64,000 nt of DNA from Flavobacteriaceae bacterium PS02338 (GTDB lineage Bacteria; Bacteroidota; Bacteroidia; Sphingobacteriales; Sphingobacteriaceae): contig JASCOD010000006.1 of the NCBI GenBank assembly GCA_029959615.1, positions 279,762-343,761 of the forward strand, read 5' to 3'. Below, in pieces: positions 35,143-43,468 of this stretch (positions are counted from its first letter, which is position 1; each line of letters begins with the position of its first letter). The notes beneath the pieces were generated by a model that was not told where the DNA came from, did not search any database, and worked only from the letters and a program-made list of their open reading frames with translations. The position numbers and the translations under genes are program-made.

Positions 35143-35178
35143 GAACTAATACCTGACTACTGATCCCTAGTCCCCTAA
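35143..35178 (-). repeat. 7-bp degenerate array overlapping a stop codon
   Basis: Read on the minus strand: TTAGGGG, (A), CTAGGGA, TCAGTAG, TCAGGTA, TTAGTTC. These are five units of the TYAGGRR type found in bulk at 44.6-49.8 kb. The array supplies the last codons and the TAG stop of the acyl-CoA reductase gene. The surrounding 34982-35142 gap has only weak repeat-like text (for example CAGTTTACAGTGATCAGTAA). Confidence 0.75.
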
Positions 35179-36189
35179 TCCATTCAAAAACTCAATCGTA
35201 TCCACATTATCTGCATAATCCCACAGTTTAGGCTGCTGACTTTGCCCAAATTGAAGTACCTGTAAATCCTGATCCGGAAGCTTAGCTACTACACATTGAA
35301 TTTGTTCCTGTTGCTGTTTCAGCTTTTCCATAACCTCTTCAACATTTTCATAAGTTTGGTAATACAATACAGCCAAAGGCGATGACAAACCTTCATCTTC
35401 CTTTAAAAGCAAAAAGCCATTGTCGTAATGCTTTTGCTGATTTACTAGATAGATAGATTTATTGTAATCGTAATTGTTGTTGTATTTAAAGTGGTTGATG
35501 ATGTCTTGAAACTGTTCTAAAGGCTCAAAAAAATTCTTAATCTCGTAGTTTTTAGGAATAAAGATTTTGGAAATACTGCGACACCCCATGCCAAAATAAT
35601 CCAAGATATCATGACCTAGTTGCGCAATTTCTTCTTCGCTTTCTTCTCCAGTTAATACCGCAACACTATTCCTGTTTTTTCTGATAATGTTAGGCACTTT
35701 CCCGAAATAGTATTCGAAATATCTTGAAGTGTTGTTGCTGCCAGTGGCAATTACTGCATCAAAATCCTTTAATTGTTCGGCATAAATGATGTGGTTTTTA
35801 AGCTCGGGCAAAAGCTCACACAGGTAGTCTAGCAAAAAAGGAAGTAATTTATTGTCAGATGAAGATAATTTAATTAGGGCAATATTTCCTGTTGCCAAAA
35901 CACAGATTACATCATGAAAACCCACTAAGGGAATGTTGCCCGCTAAGATTAATCCTACTTTTTTAGTAGTATTTGCAATCTCGATATTTTCGAACCATTC
36001 TTCTAAATCGGCCTCGTTGAGCATTTGAGCCAATGCTTTTACTGATCTGTTGACTTCTTCTTCTGTAAACCAAGCGTTTGCATTTCTGGCCGAATGTACA
36101 ACAGAGTTGAATGCCTCATCTGGCTCGATCAGGTATTTGCCTAGCTGTTTAAAAGCAGAAATTAGCTGTTCTTTACGAATTGAAGACAT
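35167..36189 (-). CDS. Acyl-CoA reductase (LuxC-type aldehyde dehydrogenase superfamily)
   Basis: This 340-residue protein of the LuxC/acyl-CoA reductase type reduces acyl-CoA to aldehyde with NADPH. The probable catalytic Cys is in FGMGCRSISKIFIP (about residue 198). The Rossmann region GLILAGNIPLVGFHDVICVL (about 77-96) and VIATGSNNTSRYFEYYFG are typical. The last four residues (GLGD) and the TAG stop are encoded by a 7-bp repeat array. It is divergent from a dicluster ferredoxin gene, an arrangement often seen in Bacteroidota and suggestive of shared redox chemistry. Confidence 0.85.
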   Translation of the reverse strand: MSSIRKEQLISAFKQLGKYLIEPDEAFNSVVHSARNANAWFTEEEVNRSVKALAQMLNEADLEEWFENIEIANTTKKVGLILAGNIPLVGFHDVICVLATGNIALIKLSSSDNKLLPFLLDYLCELLPELKNHIIYAEQLKDFDAVIATGSNNTSRYFEYYFGKVPNIIRKNRNSVAVLTGEESEEEIAQLGHDILDYFGMGCRSISKIFIPKNYEIKNFFEPLEQFQDIINHFKYNNNYDYNKSIYLVNQQKHYDNGFLLLKEDEGLSSPLAVLYYQTYENVEEVMEKLKQQQEQIQCVVAKLPDQDLQVLQFGQSQQPKLWDYADNVDTIEFLNGLGD

Positions 36190-36219
36190 ATTTAGAACTA
36201 TTATAAATGGATTATGTAT

Positions 36220-36249
36220 TATATTTGCGATGCAAAGTTAAACTTCGCA
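36220..36249 (+). promoter_or_regulatory. Promoter and palindromic leader of the ferredoxin gene
   Basis: TATATTTG (36220-36227) is a perfect -7 element. Just after it, TGCAAAGTTAAACTTCGCA (36231-36249) is a near-palindrome (9-bp arms, one mismatch). It is identical over 19 nt to the dispersed repeat at 44670-44688. The start codon follows at 36269. Confidence 0.65.
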
Positions 36250-36268
36250 TTTAGAATTAGACGAAAAG

Positions 36269-36619
36269 ATGGCAATTAAAATAACAGACGAATGTATAAA
36301 CTGTGGGGCATGTGAGCCAGAATGCCCTAATAATGCAATTTATGATGCCGGTACAGCATGGAGATTTTCTGATGGTACTAGTTTAGATGGTATTATTGAT
36401 TTTGGAGGTAATGAAGTAGATGCAGGAGCGGCTCAAGATGCAGTTTCTGATGAAGTATATTATATCGTTTCGGATAAATGCACCGAATGTAAGGGTTTCC
36501 ATGATGAGCCTCAATGTGCTGCTGTTTGTCCAGTAGATTGCTGTGTAGACGATGAAGATATCCGTGAAACAGAAGAAGAACTATTAGCTAAGAAAGCTTG
36601 GTTGCACCAGGAAAACTAA
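36269..36619 (+). CDS. 4Fe-4S dicluster ferredoxin
   Basis: This 116-residue electron carrier binds two [4Fe-4S] clusters. Cluster motifs: CINCGACEPECP (residues 10-21) and, after a ~50-residue insertion, CTECKGFHDEPQCAAVCP (about 71-88), with an additional CCVDDED stretch. The acidic C-terminus (about residues 97-106) is typical. It is monocistronic with its own promoter and terminator, and divergent from the acyl-CoA reductase, for which it might supply electrons (inference). Confidence 0.94.
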   Translation: MAIKITDECINCGACEPECPNNAIYDAGTAWRFSDGTSLDGIIDFGGNEVDAGAAQDAVSDEVYYIVSDKCTECKGFHDEPQCAAVCPVDCCVDDEDIRETEEELLAKKAWLHQEN

Positions 36620-36680
36620 GTTGAAATTCAAAATTAAAAAATTAAAAGGCAGCGTTCGACTAGAAAACTGCTATAAGTAA

Positions 36681-36709
36681 AGGAGATGCCATATGGTATC
36701 TCCTTTTTT
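36681..36709 (+). terminator. Ferredoxin terminator
   Basis: AGGAGATGCC-AT-ATGGTATCTCCT forms a near-perfect hairpin (one G-U) running into a T6 tract. Confidence 0.88.
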
Positions 36710-37007
36710 ATGTTTAATAAAGTTTATCATTATTGTGATTGATAGGTACGGCCTGTTACGGCTTTTTCTATCGTGTGTACAGATTTCGTCGCTCTCTCTT
36801 TAAATCCCCTCCGAAAATTGGAGTAAACTATCCGAAGGGGACACATGGCGCTTAAGCATTTTGCATATCCTTCTCTTTGAGGGGGCAGGGGGAGGAAAAT
36901 AAAGCACAAACTTCGTGTCTACTTTCTTATTTGAAAAATTAAAGCACACGCGGCACGCGTGAGCTAGCAGGAGCAAACAATGTACGTGTTGTGTTAGCTA
37001 TGGCAAT
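36710..37007. other. Intergenic repeat-bearing stretch
   Basis: It holds a copy of the 'AAGCATTTTGCATATCC..CTCTTTGAGGGGGCAGGGG' repeat (36854-36897) that recurs at 51680-51716. It also holds short palindromes such as CACGCGGCACGCGTG. No gene is seen. Confidence 0.6.
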
Positions 37008-37039
37008 AAAAAAGGCCAACCTTTTGGGTCGACCTTTTT
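37008..37039 (-). terminator. Terminator of the 183-aa lipoprotein gene
   Basis: On the minus strand AAAAGGTCGACC pairs with GGTTGGCCTTTT (G-U pairs included), followed by TTTTT. It lies about 20 nt after the stop. Confidence 0.8.
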
Positions 37040-37059
37040 AAATAGTGTGGTTTAGTTTA

Positions 37060-37611
37060 TTAAAAGCCTACTACAGCATCATAAGTTGCTGATAATTTAA
37101 CGGTTACATTACCATTTATTTTAGATAATATTTTCGATTTTAAAGAATATGTTATGCTAGAACTAGAAATAATATCTTTCAAATCCACAGAGCTATCCAC
37201 CGTTAAGTTGATTTTTGACGTTTGAGCACTAGGTGTTCCAGTATAAGTTGCGGTAAAGGTTTTTCCAGCACCTGATACTACAGATTTTATGTCTTGTAAT
37301 TTCGCAAAACTATCACTGTTATCTGTTTTGCTAACGATCTCTGCAGTTAGAGTTTTTATTTTTAGTGATTTGATGTTGCTTATGCCGAAAGAAGAGTTGT
37401 GTTTTTTAATCAATGCATCTAATTCTGAAGAGCTAGTTGCTGATTTTAACTCAACTTCCGTAGCTGGTGAAGCTTCTTTAGAAGTAATCTCTAATGTCAC
37501 ATCAGCTGATGTTAATGTAACGTTTTGATCAGTTGCTTCTGCAAGTTTTTTACAAGAAGATCCTACAACAGCAGAGCCAATAATCAATAGAGCTAATAAT
37601 TTCTTTTTCAT
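37060..37611 (-). CDS. Uncharacterised lipoprotein (183 aa)
   Basis: Lipoprotein signal MKKKLLALLIIGSAVVGSSC, with Cys at residue 20 followed by KK. The mature part is Ser/Thr/Lys-rich with beta-strand pattern ('DVTLEITSKEASPATEVELK', 'KINLTVDSSVDLKDIISSSS', 'VTVKLSATYDAVVGF'), suggesting one immunoglobulin-like or lipocalin-like domain. No family is recognised. It is monocistronic with its own terminator. Confidence 0.72.
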   Translation of the reverse strand: MKKKLLALLIIGSAVVGSSCKKLAEATDQNVTLTSADVTLEITSKEASPATEVELKSATSSSELDALIKKHNSSFGISNIKSLKIKTLTAEIVSKTDNSDSFAKLQDIKSVVSGAGKTFTATYTGTPSAQTSKINLTVDSSVDLKDIISSSSITYSLKSKILSKINGNVTVKLSATYDAVVGF

Positions 37612-37719
37612 TTGTTAATTCCTTAAAAGAGTATAATTGGTTTTATTTTTTCTAAAGGTAAAAAACTTGTTGCAATAAAATACAATTTATTTTTACTTAG
37701 GTGCTTGATAATATAGAAG

Positions 37720-38580
37720 TTAACTTGCCGAGCTGCTTTTGGTCCTTTTGGTTAAAGTAGAACCCGTACTGGCACCAACTACCAATACAATGGCCATCCA
37801 TTCGTAGATGGATAAATGTTCTCGTAAAAAAAGCAGACCGCAAACTGCTGCTACTGCTGGTTCTAGGCTCATTAATATACTGAATGTTTTTGCTGGAATA
37901 TGCTTTAGGGCATTCATCTCTAAGCTGAAGGGAATGGCGCTAGAAAGGAGTGCAATGGCAAAGCCCATACCCAACAGACTTGGTGTAGCGCTAAATAGAT
38001 TTCCATCAACAAGGGCGAAGGGGAGTACTAGACAGCTTGCCACCAGCATTCCTATGCTTACAGCTTGGCCACTATCCATTAGCTTAGAAGTTTTGCCTCC
38101 AACAACAATATAGGCCGCCCAAAATGTGCCCGCAAGTAAGGCCAATAAAATACCAATCCAATCAATGTTGTTATTATTACCCCAAGGGGCAATTAAAATA
38201 ATGCCGATTGTAGCCATTAAGGCCCATATCAAATCTGTTCCTTTCTTTGAGGTAGAAATAGCTAATAGCAAGGGGCCTATAAATTCTAAAGTAACAGCTA
38301 AACCTAGAGGAATGCGAGAAAGTGAAAGATAGAAACTCAAATTCATGGCACCTAAAGAAATGCCATAAAGTGTTACCATTTTCCATTGTGCTGCTGTAAT
38401 ATTCTTTAAATTAGGGCGAAAAGCCAGCATTAGAATTATTGCTGATAAACCAATACGCAAAGCTACGGTTGCCGTTGCACCTAAAAATGGAAACATGCCT
38501 TTAGCTATAGCAGCACCTCCCTGTACACTCACTATGGCCAATAATACAGCGGGAACGGGAGGAATATTTTTGATTTTCAT
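37720..38580 (-). CDS. RhtA-like EamA family exporter
   Basis: This 286-residue drug/metabolite transporter has about ten helices. It resembles RhtA (threonine/homoserine exporter) by VQGGAAIAKGMFPFLGATAT near the N-terminus, NLSFYLSLSRIPLGLAVTLE in the middle and MSLEPAVAAVCGLLFLREHL near the end. It is monocistronic. Substrate assignment beyond amino-acid/homoserine-like compounds is inference. Confidence 0.88.
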   Translation of the reverse strand: MKIKNIPPVPAVLLAIVSVQGGAAIAKGMFPFLGATATVALRIGLSAIILMLAFRPNLKNITAAQWKMVTLYGISLGAMNLSFYLSLSRIPLGLAVTLEFIGPLLLAISTSKKGTDLIWALMATIGIILIAPWGNNNNIDWIGILLALLAGTFWAAYIVVGGKTSKLMDSGQAVSIGMLVASCLVLPFALVDGNLFSATPSLLGMGFAIALLSSAIPFSLEMNALKHIPAKTFSILMSLEPAVAAVCGLLFLREHLSIYEWMAIVLVVGASTGSTLTKRTKSSSAS

Positions 38581-39079
38581 CGAAGGCTAAACTTTTTGTA
38601 AATCTAGCTTTTTGTACTGGATTTCGTTGAGAAACCTAGTTAGAAGGAGCGTGCGTTATTTGGTTGATGGGGGAAGCGTGGTTTGGATAGGATAGCAGAT
38701 CGGAGCGATACAGTAATGTATGCTCCGATTTTTTTATTTTGATAACCTGGGTTCAATAATTAAAAAACCTCTCTGCCCGTTGGGCATTTATTAATAATTG
38801 TGTTATTTTATTTTGGCATTCATGAACTCGCTTCGTATCGGTTCTCCCCAAAGTGAGGGAATTAGAAATATTGCAATTTTCTCCCCCTTTGGGAGAGATG
38901 GCGTAGCCAGAAAGGGTTTTTTAAACCGAAAGCCAAGCCTATATTAGTTTAATGATATTGAGCGTGACTTGTACCGATTTATCTGTCAACTTTCTAAAGT
39001 ACCGAAAGTTTGTCATCAATTAAGTTACAAAATTATAGCCTAAGCTTTTTAGATAGCTGGGAAAGGTATAGGTTTCCAT
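38581..39079. other. Intergenic stretch with an orphan plus-strand terminator
   Basis: No gene is seen. It contains a strong hairpin at 38699-38736 (entered separately). At 38891-38911 lies one copy of the GGGAGAGATGGCGTAGCCAG repeat, which recurs inverted at 50787-50807 and 51632-51652. Confidence 0.6.
38699..38736 (+). terminator. Orphan rho-independent terminator-like hairpin
   Basis: ATCGGAGC...GCTCCGAT with an inner ATAC/GTAT pairing is followed by TTTTTTTATTTT. No plus-strand gene lies upstream within 700 nt, so it may end a small RNA or be an ex-terminator. Confidence 0.6.
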
Positions 39080-39112
39080 AAAAAAAAAGCATCCAATTTT
39101 GGATGCTTTTTT
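39080..39112 (-). terminator. Terminator of the sugar symporter gene
   Basis: AAGCATCC-AATT-TTGGATGCTT hairpin, with A-runs before it (T8 on the minus strand). It starts about 24 nt after the symporter stop. Confidence 0.85.
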
Positions 39113-39132
39113 GAGATTTAAAATATGATTTG

Positions 39133-40821
39133 TTACCAATAAACGGTATACAATGCCACTATCAGACCGATCACGATGAGTGCGCCCACTGCGAACTTTG
39201 AATCTGTCCTGAACATCTTGGCGTCTACTTCCAGTCCGTTCGGTACAACGCCCCGTCTGTTCTCTATCACGCTGATGATGTACATGCCGATCACTGCTAA
39301 AAGGAAGACAAAGCCCATCCTGTCTAGGAAAGGGATCTCGTACAGGAGGCTACCATCCTTTTGCAGCACCTGTTTGGAGAAGCCCATCGGGCTCAGAAAC
39401 TGCAGGTTGGCGAAGTTAGGTAATGCCTTGAAGAGCACCGACAGGCCAAAACCGCCAACGGTGGCGAACAGTGCAGCATTGCTGGTTGTTTTTTTCCAGA
39501 AGAAGCCGAGGATGAACATGGCGAATATACCCGGCGATACGAAGCCGGTATACTCCTGTATAAATTCGAAGCCGCCCTTTTTATCGATGCCCAGGAATGG
39601 AGCAATCAGTACGGCGATCAGCATGGCCATAACTATCGTGGCTCTGCCCACCCATACTTGTTTCTTTTCGTCGGCCTCTGGGTTTAGCCTCTTTTTATAG
39701 ATATCTAAGGTGAAAATGGTAGCAATACTGTTTGCCTTACCCGCTAACGAAGCCACCACTGCTGCGGTAAGTGCAGCAAAAGAGAGTCCCTTCAGTCCTG
39801 AAGGTAATAGGTTTAACAATACGGGATAAGCCTTGTCCTGCACCAGTTCCCCGTTTACCATCATCTCCTGTTGGAAATAGCCGTTCTGGTAAAGTACATA
39901 GGCGGCAATGCCCGGAAGTACTACAATTACCGGCATCAACAGTTTAAGAAATGCTGCAAATAATATTCCTCTGCGGGCAGTTTTTAAGTCGGCACCCAAA
40001 GCCCTTTGGGTAATGTACTGGTTACATCCCCAATAGTTCAGGTTAACGATCCACATACCACCGATCAGTACGGTCAGTCCCGGCAGACTGATGTAATGCG
40101 CATTGTCGGGTTTGAGTATCATGTGGAAATGGCTGTCGGCCTGTTGGGTAATGTAGTTGAAGCCAGCAATGGCTCCCTCCGAACCGAAATGCTTGGCGAC
40201 TAGGTCGAGTGCCAGGTAGGTGGTTGCCAGCCCGCCCAGTATCAAGAAGAATACCTGAATCACGTCGGTAAAGCCGATCACCTTCATTCCCCCTAGGGTG
40301 ATGATGACTGCGAATACGGCTAGAAAAATCATACAGGCCGTTAGGCTGATGCCTGATATACTGCTGATGGCCAATGCGCCCAGAAATAGGATGGAAGTGA
40401 GGTTGACTACCACGTAGAGCAGCAGCCAGAACACTGCCATGATCATGGCCACAGTGCCGTTGTACCGCTGGTGAAGAAACTGTGGCATAGTATAGATCTT
40501 GTTCTTCAGATATACCGGGATAAAGAATACGGCTACCACGATCAAAGTTGCCGCTGCCATCCATTCGTAGGTGGCAATGGCCAGTCCCATGGTGAAACCG
40601 TTGCCACTCATGCCTATGAACTGTTCTGCGGAGATATTGGAAGCGATCAGTGATGCCCCGATTGCCCACCAAGTAAGGGAACCCTCTGCCAGGAAATAGT
40701 CTTTGGAGTCTGATACCTTGGATTTTTTCTTGTAATAGATGTAAAAGCCATAGGCCGCAACAATTACAAAGTATACAAAGAACACGATATAGTCCTTTAA
40801 ATCTAAAACATTAGTATTCAT
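39133..40821 (-). CDS. Sodium/sugar (galactose-type) symporter, SSS family
   Basis: This 562-residue sodium:solute symporter has about 14 helices. Its vSGLT-like features include ADGSLTWWAIGASLIASNISAE-type text near the N-terminus (AEGSLTWWAIGAS, about residues 45-57) and SAEQFIGMSGNGFTMGLAIA. LNYWGCNQYITQRALGA lies mid-protein, and LSFAALTAAVVASLAGKANS carries the Na+-binding serines. It probably imports galactose for galT/galK. It has its own palindromic operator 60-84 nt upstream and its own terminator. Three hand-counted 60-base lines (39301, 40081, 40261) are 50-55% G+C, above the ~37% of ordinary galK lines, so the gene may have been acquired. Confidence 0.92.
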   Translation of the reverse strand: MNTNVLDLKDYIVFFVYFVIVAAYGFYIYYKKKSKVSDSKDYFLAEGSLTWWAIGASLIASNISAEQFIGMSGNGFTMGLAIATYEWMAAATLIVVAVFFIPVYLKNKIYTMPQFLHQRYNGTVAMIMAVFWLLLYVVVNLTSILFLGALAISSISGISLTACMIFLAVFAVIITLGGMKVIGFTDVIQVFFLILGGLATTYLALDLVAKHFGSEGAIAGFNYITQQADSHFHMILKPDNAHYISLPGLTVLIGGMWIVNLNYWGCNQYITQRALGADLKTARRGILFAAFLKLLMPVIVVLPGIAAYVLYQNGYFQQEMMVNGELVQDKAYPVLLNLLPSGLKGLSFAALTAAVVASLAGKANSIATIFTLDIYKKRLNPEADEKKQVWVGRATIVMAMLIAVLIAPFLGIDKKGGFEFIQEYTGFVSPGIFAMFILGFFWKKTTSNAALFATVGGFGLSVLFKALPNFANLQFLSPMGFSKQVLQKDGSLLYEIPFLDRMGFVFLLAVIGMYIISVIENRRGVVPNGLEVDAKMFRTDSKFAVGALIVIGLIVALYTVYW

Positions 40822-40880
40822 TTTTAATATTTGGTTTGTTGAATTATTCAGTTTGAGAGCTACTAAAATAAGTATAAAAT

Positions 40881-40905
40881 ATTAAATGTCATATGTACAT
40901 TTAAT
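40881..40905. promoter_or_regulatory. Probable operator upstream of the sugar symporter
   Basis: ATTAAATGT-CATATGT-ACATTTAAT: 9-bp inverted arms around 7 nt, sharing arms and spacing with the palindrome upstream of galT. It lies 60-84 nt before the symporter ATG. Confidence 0.75.
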
Positions 40906-41194
40906 GTTTGTTTTTTTATTTTAAAGGTTACGTTGTTATCGGCTATGAGAGAAAACGTAGACTTTGAAAACAATAGGATCGTGTTTGAATTTCTATTTCA
41001 TAAAACACAAGTGTCATGTTGAGCCTGTCGAAACATTTTTTAAGAGTAGTCTTCTACAAGCTCAGACTGACAAGTAAAAAATGAACGAAATTAAACAGTT
41101 TCTAAGAAGTTAAGGGAGATGACGTAGCTACATACCTTAAATCCCTTTATAGATCCTTCACAAGTTCAGGATGACAGGACGTATAACTAAAGAC
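40906..41194. other. Gap between galK and the symporter, with dispersed repeats
   Basis: It contains copies of the 'TGTCATGTTGAGCCTGTCGA' / 'CTTCACAAGTTCAGGATGACA' repeat family, the latter at about 41156-41177 and inverted relative to island copies. There is no gene. Together with the galK 3' hairpin and the separate operator, this suggests that the symporter is transcribed separately from galTK. Confidence 0.6.
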
Positions 41195-41227
41195 CTCAGT
41201 CAATAAATTACTAATTTATTGACTGAG
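41195..41227. other. Perfect 16-bp hairpin overlapping the galK stop codon
   Basis: CTCAGTCAATAAATTA (41195-41210) and TAATTTATTGACTGAG (41212-41227) are exact inverted copies around one base. The galK TAG stop (41211-41213) lies at the centre. No T-tract follows on the minus strand, so this is not a standard terminator. Confidence 0.8.
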
Positions 41228-42362
41228 CCCCATCTCCAGTTTCTACCACATAAGCGTCTAGTTTCCTGTCAAATTCTTCAGCATATAGCTTGCTAAGCTC
41301 TTCAATAAGTTGCTCAATGGCTTCATTTTTTACGATATTGATAGTGCAACCACCAAATCCGCCGCCCATCATTCTGGCTCCCAATACATATTCCAAAGCG
41401 CTAACTTTTTCCACCAAAAAGTCTAATTCTTTACAGCTAACCTCGTAATTTTTGCTGAGGCCGTGGTGTGTGGTAAACATTAATTTGCCCAATTCTTCTA
41501 AATTGCCACTCTTTAATGATTCGGCAGCTTTTCTAACCCTATCAATTTCCTGTACTACAAAAAGGCATTTTTGATAGATGTCTAAGTCTTTTGGCTTTAC
41601 ATACTCATTTAATTGTTCTTCAGTAACGTCTCTTAAATAATTTACCGATGGATGATGTGCTTTTACCCATGCTACACCTTGGGTACATTGTTCTCTTCTT
41701 TTGTTGTAAGCAGAGTCTGCCAGAGAATGCTTTACGTTGGTATTCAGTAAGACTAAGCTGTAACCTTCAAGATTTAAAGGAATATACTGGTAGTCCATAG
41801 ACCTACAATCGAGCATAATGGCTTCATTTTTCTTGCCAAATACAGAAGCAAACTGATCCATGATGCCGCATTTAACACCCGCAAAATGATGCTCTGCACT
41901 TTGGGCAATCAGCGCCAGTTCCATTTGTGGTATGGTAAGTCCGTTCATATTGGCTAAAGCATAGGCGGTTGCACATTCTACCGCTGCCGACGAAGAAAGA
42001 CCAGCTCCCAAAGGCACATCGCCATCTATGTACAGGTTAAAGCCACTGATTTGATAATTTCTTTTCAGCAGTTCGTCCACTACGCCCAAGATATAATTGG
42101 CCCAGTTGGTTTCCGTTTTTTTAATGGTCGAAATAGTAGCCATAATTTTCTCTTGGTAACTGGCAGCATAGAGGTGTACTTCTTCATCATTACGAAGAGA
42201 TACGGCCACGTAAACAGCCTTGTTGATCGCTGCAGGCATAACAAAACCGCCATTATAATCTGTATGTTCGCCCAATATGTTGATGCGGCCCGGAGATTTA
42301 AAAATAGTGGGAACTACTCCAAATGTGGAAATGAAGTTGTTTTTTAGCTGTGTGATATCCAT
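41211..42362 (-). CDS. galK: Galactokinase
   Basis: Galactokinase phosphorylates D-galactose at C1 (Leloir pathway, cytoplasm). The 383 residues contain the galactokinase signature GRINILGEHTDYNGGFVMP (about residues 25-43) and the GHMP ATP loop PLGAGLSSSAAVECA (about 114-128). They also contain the third motif GARMMGGGFGGCTI (about 330-343) and the catalytic Asp in GIMDQFASVFG. The length is standard. It starts directly after the galT stop (no gap), so the two are co-translated. Its 3' end forms a perfect hairpin. Confidence 0.97.
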   Translation of the reverse strand: MDITQLKNNFISTFGVVPTIFKSPGRINILGEHTDYNGGFVMPAAINKAVYVAVSLRNDEEVHLYAASYQEKIMATISTIKKTETNWANYILGVVDELLKRNYQISGFNLYIDGDVPLGAGLSSSAAVECATAYALANMNGLTIPQMELALIAQSAEHHFAGVKCGIMDQFASVFGKKNEAIMLDCRSMDYQYIPLNLEGYSLVLLNTNVKHSLADSAYNKRREQCTQGVAWVKAHHPSVNYLRDVTEEQLNEYVKPKDLDIYQKCLFVVQEIDRVRKAAESLKSGNLEELGKLMFTTHHGLSKNYEVSCKELDFLVEKVSALEYVLGARMMGGGFGGCTINIVKNEAIEQLIEELSKLYAEEFDRKLDAYVVETGDGAQSIN

Positions 42363-43430
42363 TTACTTTTGTGGGTTGCTTTTGTAGTGTTCAGTTGAAA
42401 GCTCCTTTAATTTCGAAGCTGCATATTCAGGGGTGATATCTCGTTGCGGATTGGCCAGCATTTCGTAACCAACCATAAACTTTTTAACCGTAGCCGAACG
42501 AAGCAAGGGTGGATAAAAATGCATGTGCCAATGCCATTCTGGGTGCTCTCCGTCATTTACTGGTGCTTGGTGCATCCCAGCAGAGTAGGGAAACGAAGTT
42601 TGAAATAGATTATCATACTTGATGGTCAAAACTTGGATCGCCTCAGCAAGTAACTGCTTTTCTTCAGTGCTAAAAAGAGAGATATCGGTGAGGTGTTTCT
42701 TACTGATGATCATGGTTTCGTATGGCCAAACTGCCCAAAATGGAACCAGTACCACAAAACTTTCGTTCTCAAATACAATGCGCTCGTTTTTTTTCAGTTC
42801 CAGTTCTAGGTAATCTTTTAAAAGGCTGCGTTGATGAGCCATGTAATATGCTTTCTGACGATCTGTCTCTTTGATAATTTCTACAGGTAGATCATTTTGA
42901 GCCCAAATTTGGCCATGCGGATGTGGATTGCTACAACCCATGATCTCTCCTTTGTTCTCAAAGATTTGGATGTATTTGATCCATTCGGTTTTAGAAAGTG
43001 CATTAAATTCAGCTTGCCAAACCTCAACCACACTGCTTATTTCTTTTACCGATAATTCGGGTAAGGTAAGGTTGTGTTTCGGACTAAAGCTAATCACTTT
43101 GCAAATTCCCTTCGCACTTTCGGCTATCAGCAAATTAGCTTCATTGGCTATTGCCTCTTCCGTTTCTGCCAGCAATGCAGAAAAATCGTTCTTAAATACA
43201 AAGCTTTCTTTGTAATCAGGGTTGGTATCGCCATCTGCTCTGCCATTGGTAGGGCATAGGTAGCATTTTGGGTCGTAGCTAGGACGATTGTCTGCAGGTA
43301 GATCCTCCACCTTACCTTGCCAAGGTCGTTTGGTGCGGTGCGGAGAAACGAGTACCCACTCGCCTGTAAGGATGTTTAATCTTCTGTGAGGGTTTGATTC
43401 GAAATGAGATGTTTCGTTCATACTATTCAT
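42363..43430 (-). CDS. galT: Galactose-1-phosphate uridylyltransferase
   Basis: This enzyme transfers UMP between glucose-1-P and galactose-1-P (Leloir pathway). The 355-residue HIT-superfamily enzyme has the N-terminal RRLNILTGEWVLVSPHRTKR, the zinc-ligand CYLCP, and the catalytic GCSNPHPHGQIWAQ (His-Pro-His, about residue 170). It also has FWAVWPYETMI and the C-terminal HWHMHFYPP. It is the first gene of galT-galK. The 29-bp palindrome at 43469-43497 lies 39-67 nt upstream of the start. No galE or mutarotase is nearby. Confidence 0.97.
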   Translation of the reverse strand: MNSMNETSHFESNPHRRLNILTGEWVLVSPHRTKRPWQGKVEDLPADNRPSYDPKCYLCPTNGRADGDTNPDYKESFVFKNDFSALLAETEEAIANEANLLIAESAKGICKVISFSPKHNLTLPELSVKEISSVVEVWQAEFNALSKTEWIKYIQIFENKGEIMGCSNPHPHGQIWAQNDLPVEIIKETDRQKAYYMAHQRSLLKDYLELELKKNERIVFENESFVVLVPFWAVWPYETMIISKKHLTDISLFSTEEKQLLAEAIQVLTIKYDNLFQTSFPYSAGMHQAPVNDGEHPEWHWHMHFYPPLLRSATVKKFMVGYEMLANPQRDITPEYAASKLKELSTEHYKSNPQK

Positions 43431-43468
43431 AGCTTTTGGTCTTTGAAGCGCCTAAGCTACATATAAAT

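Noticed and set aside
40043..40672. 209-codon minus-strand ORF
   Set aside because: It is a different frame of the symporter gene, which has clear SSS-family motifs. The high G+C of that gene leaves alternative frames open.
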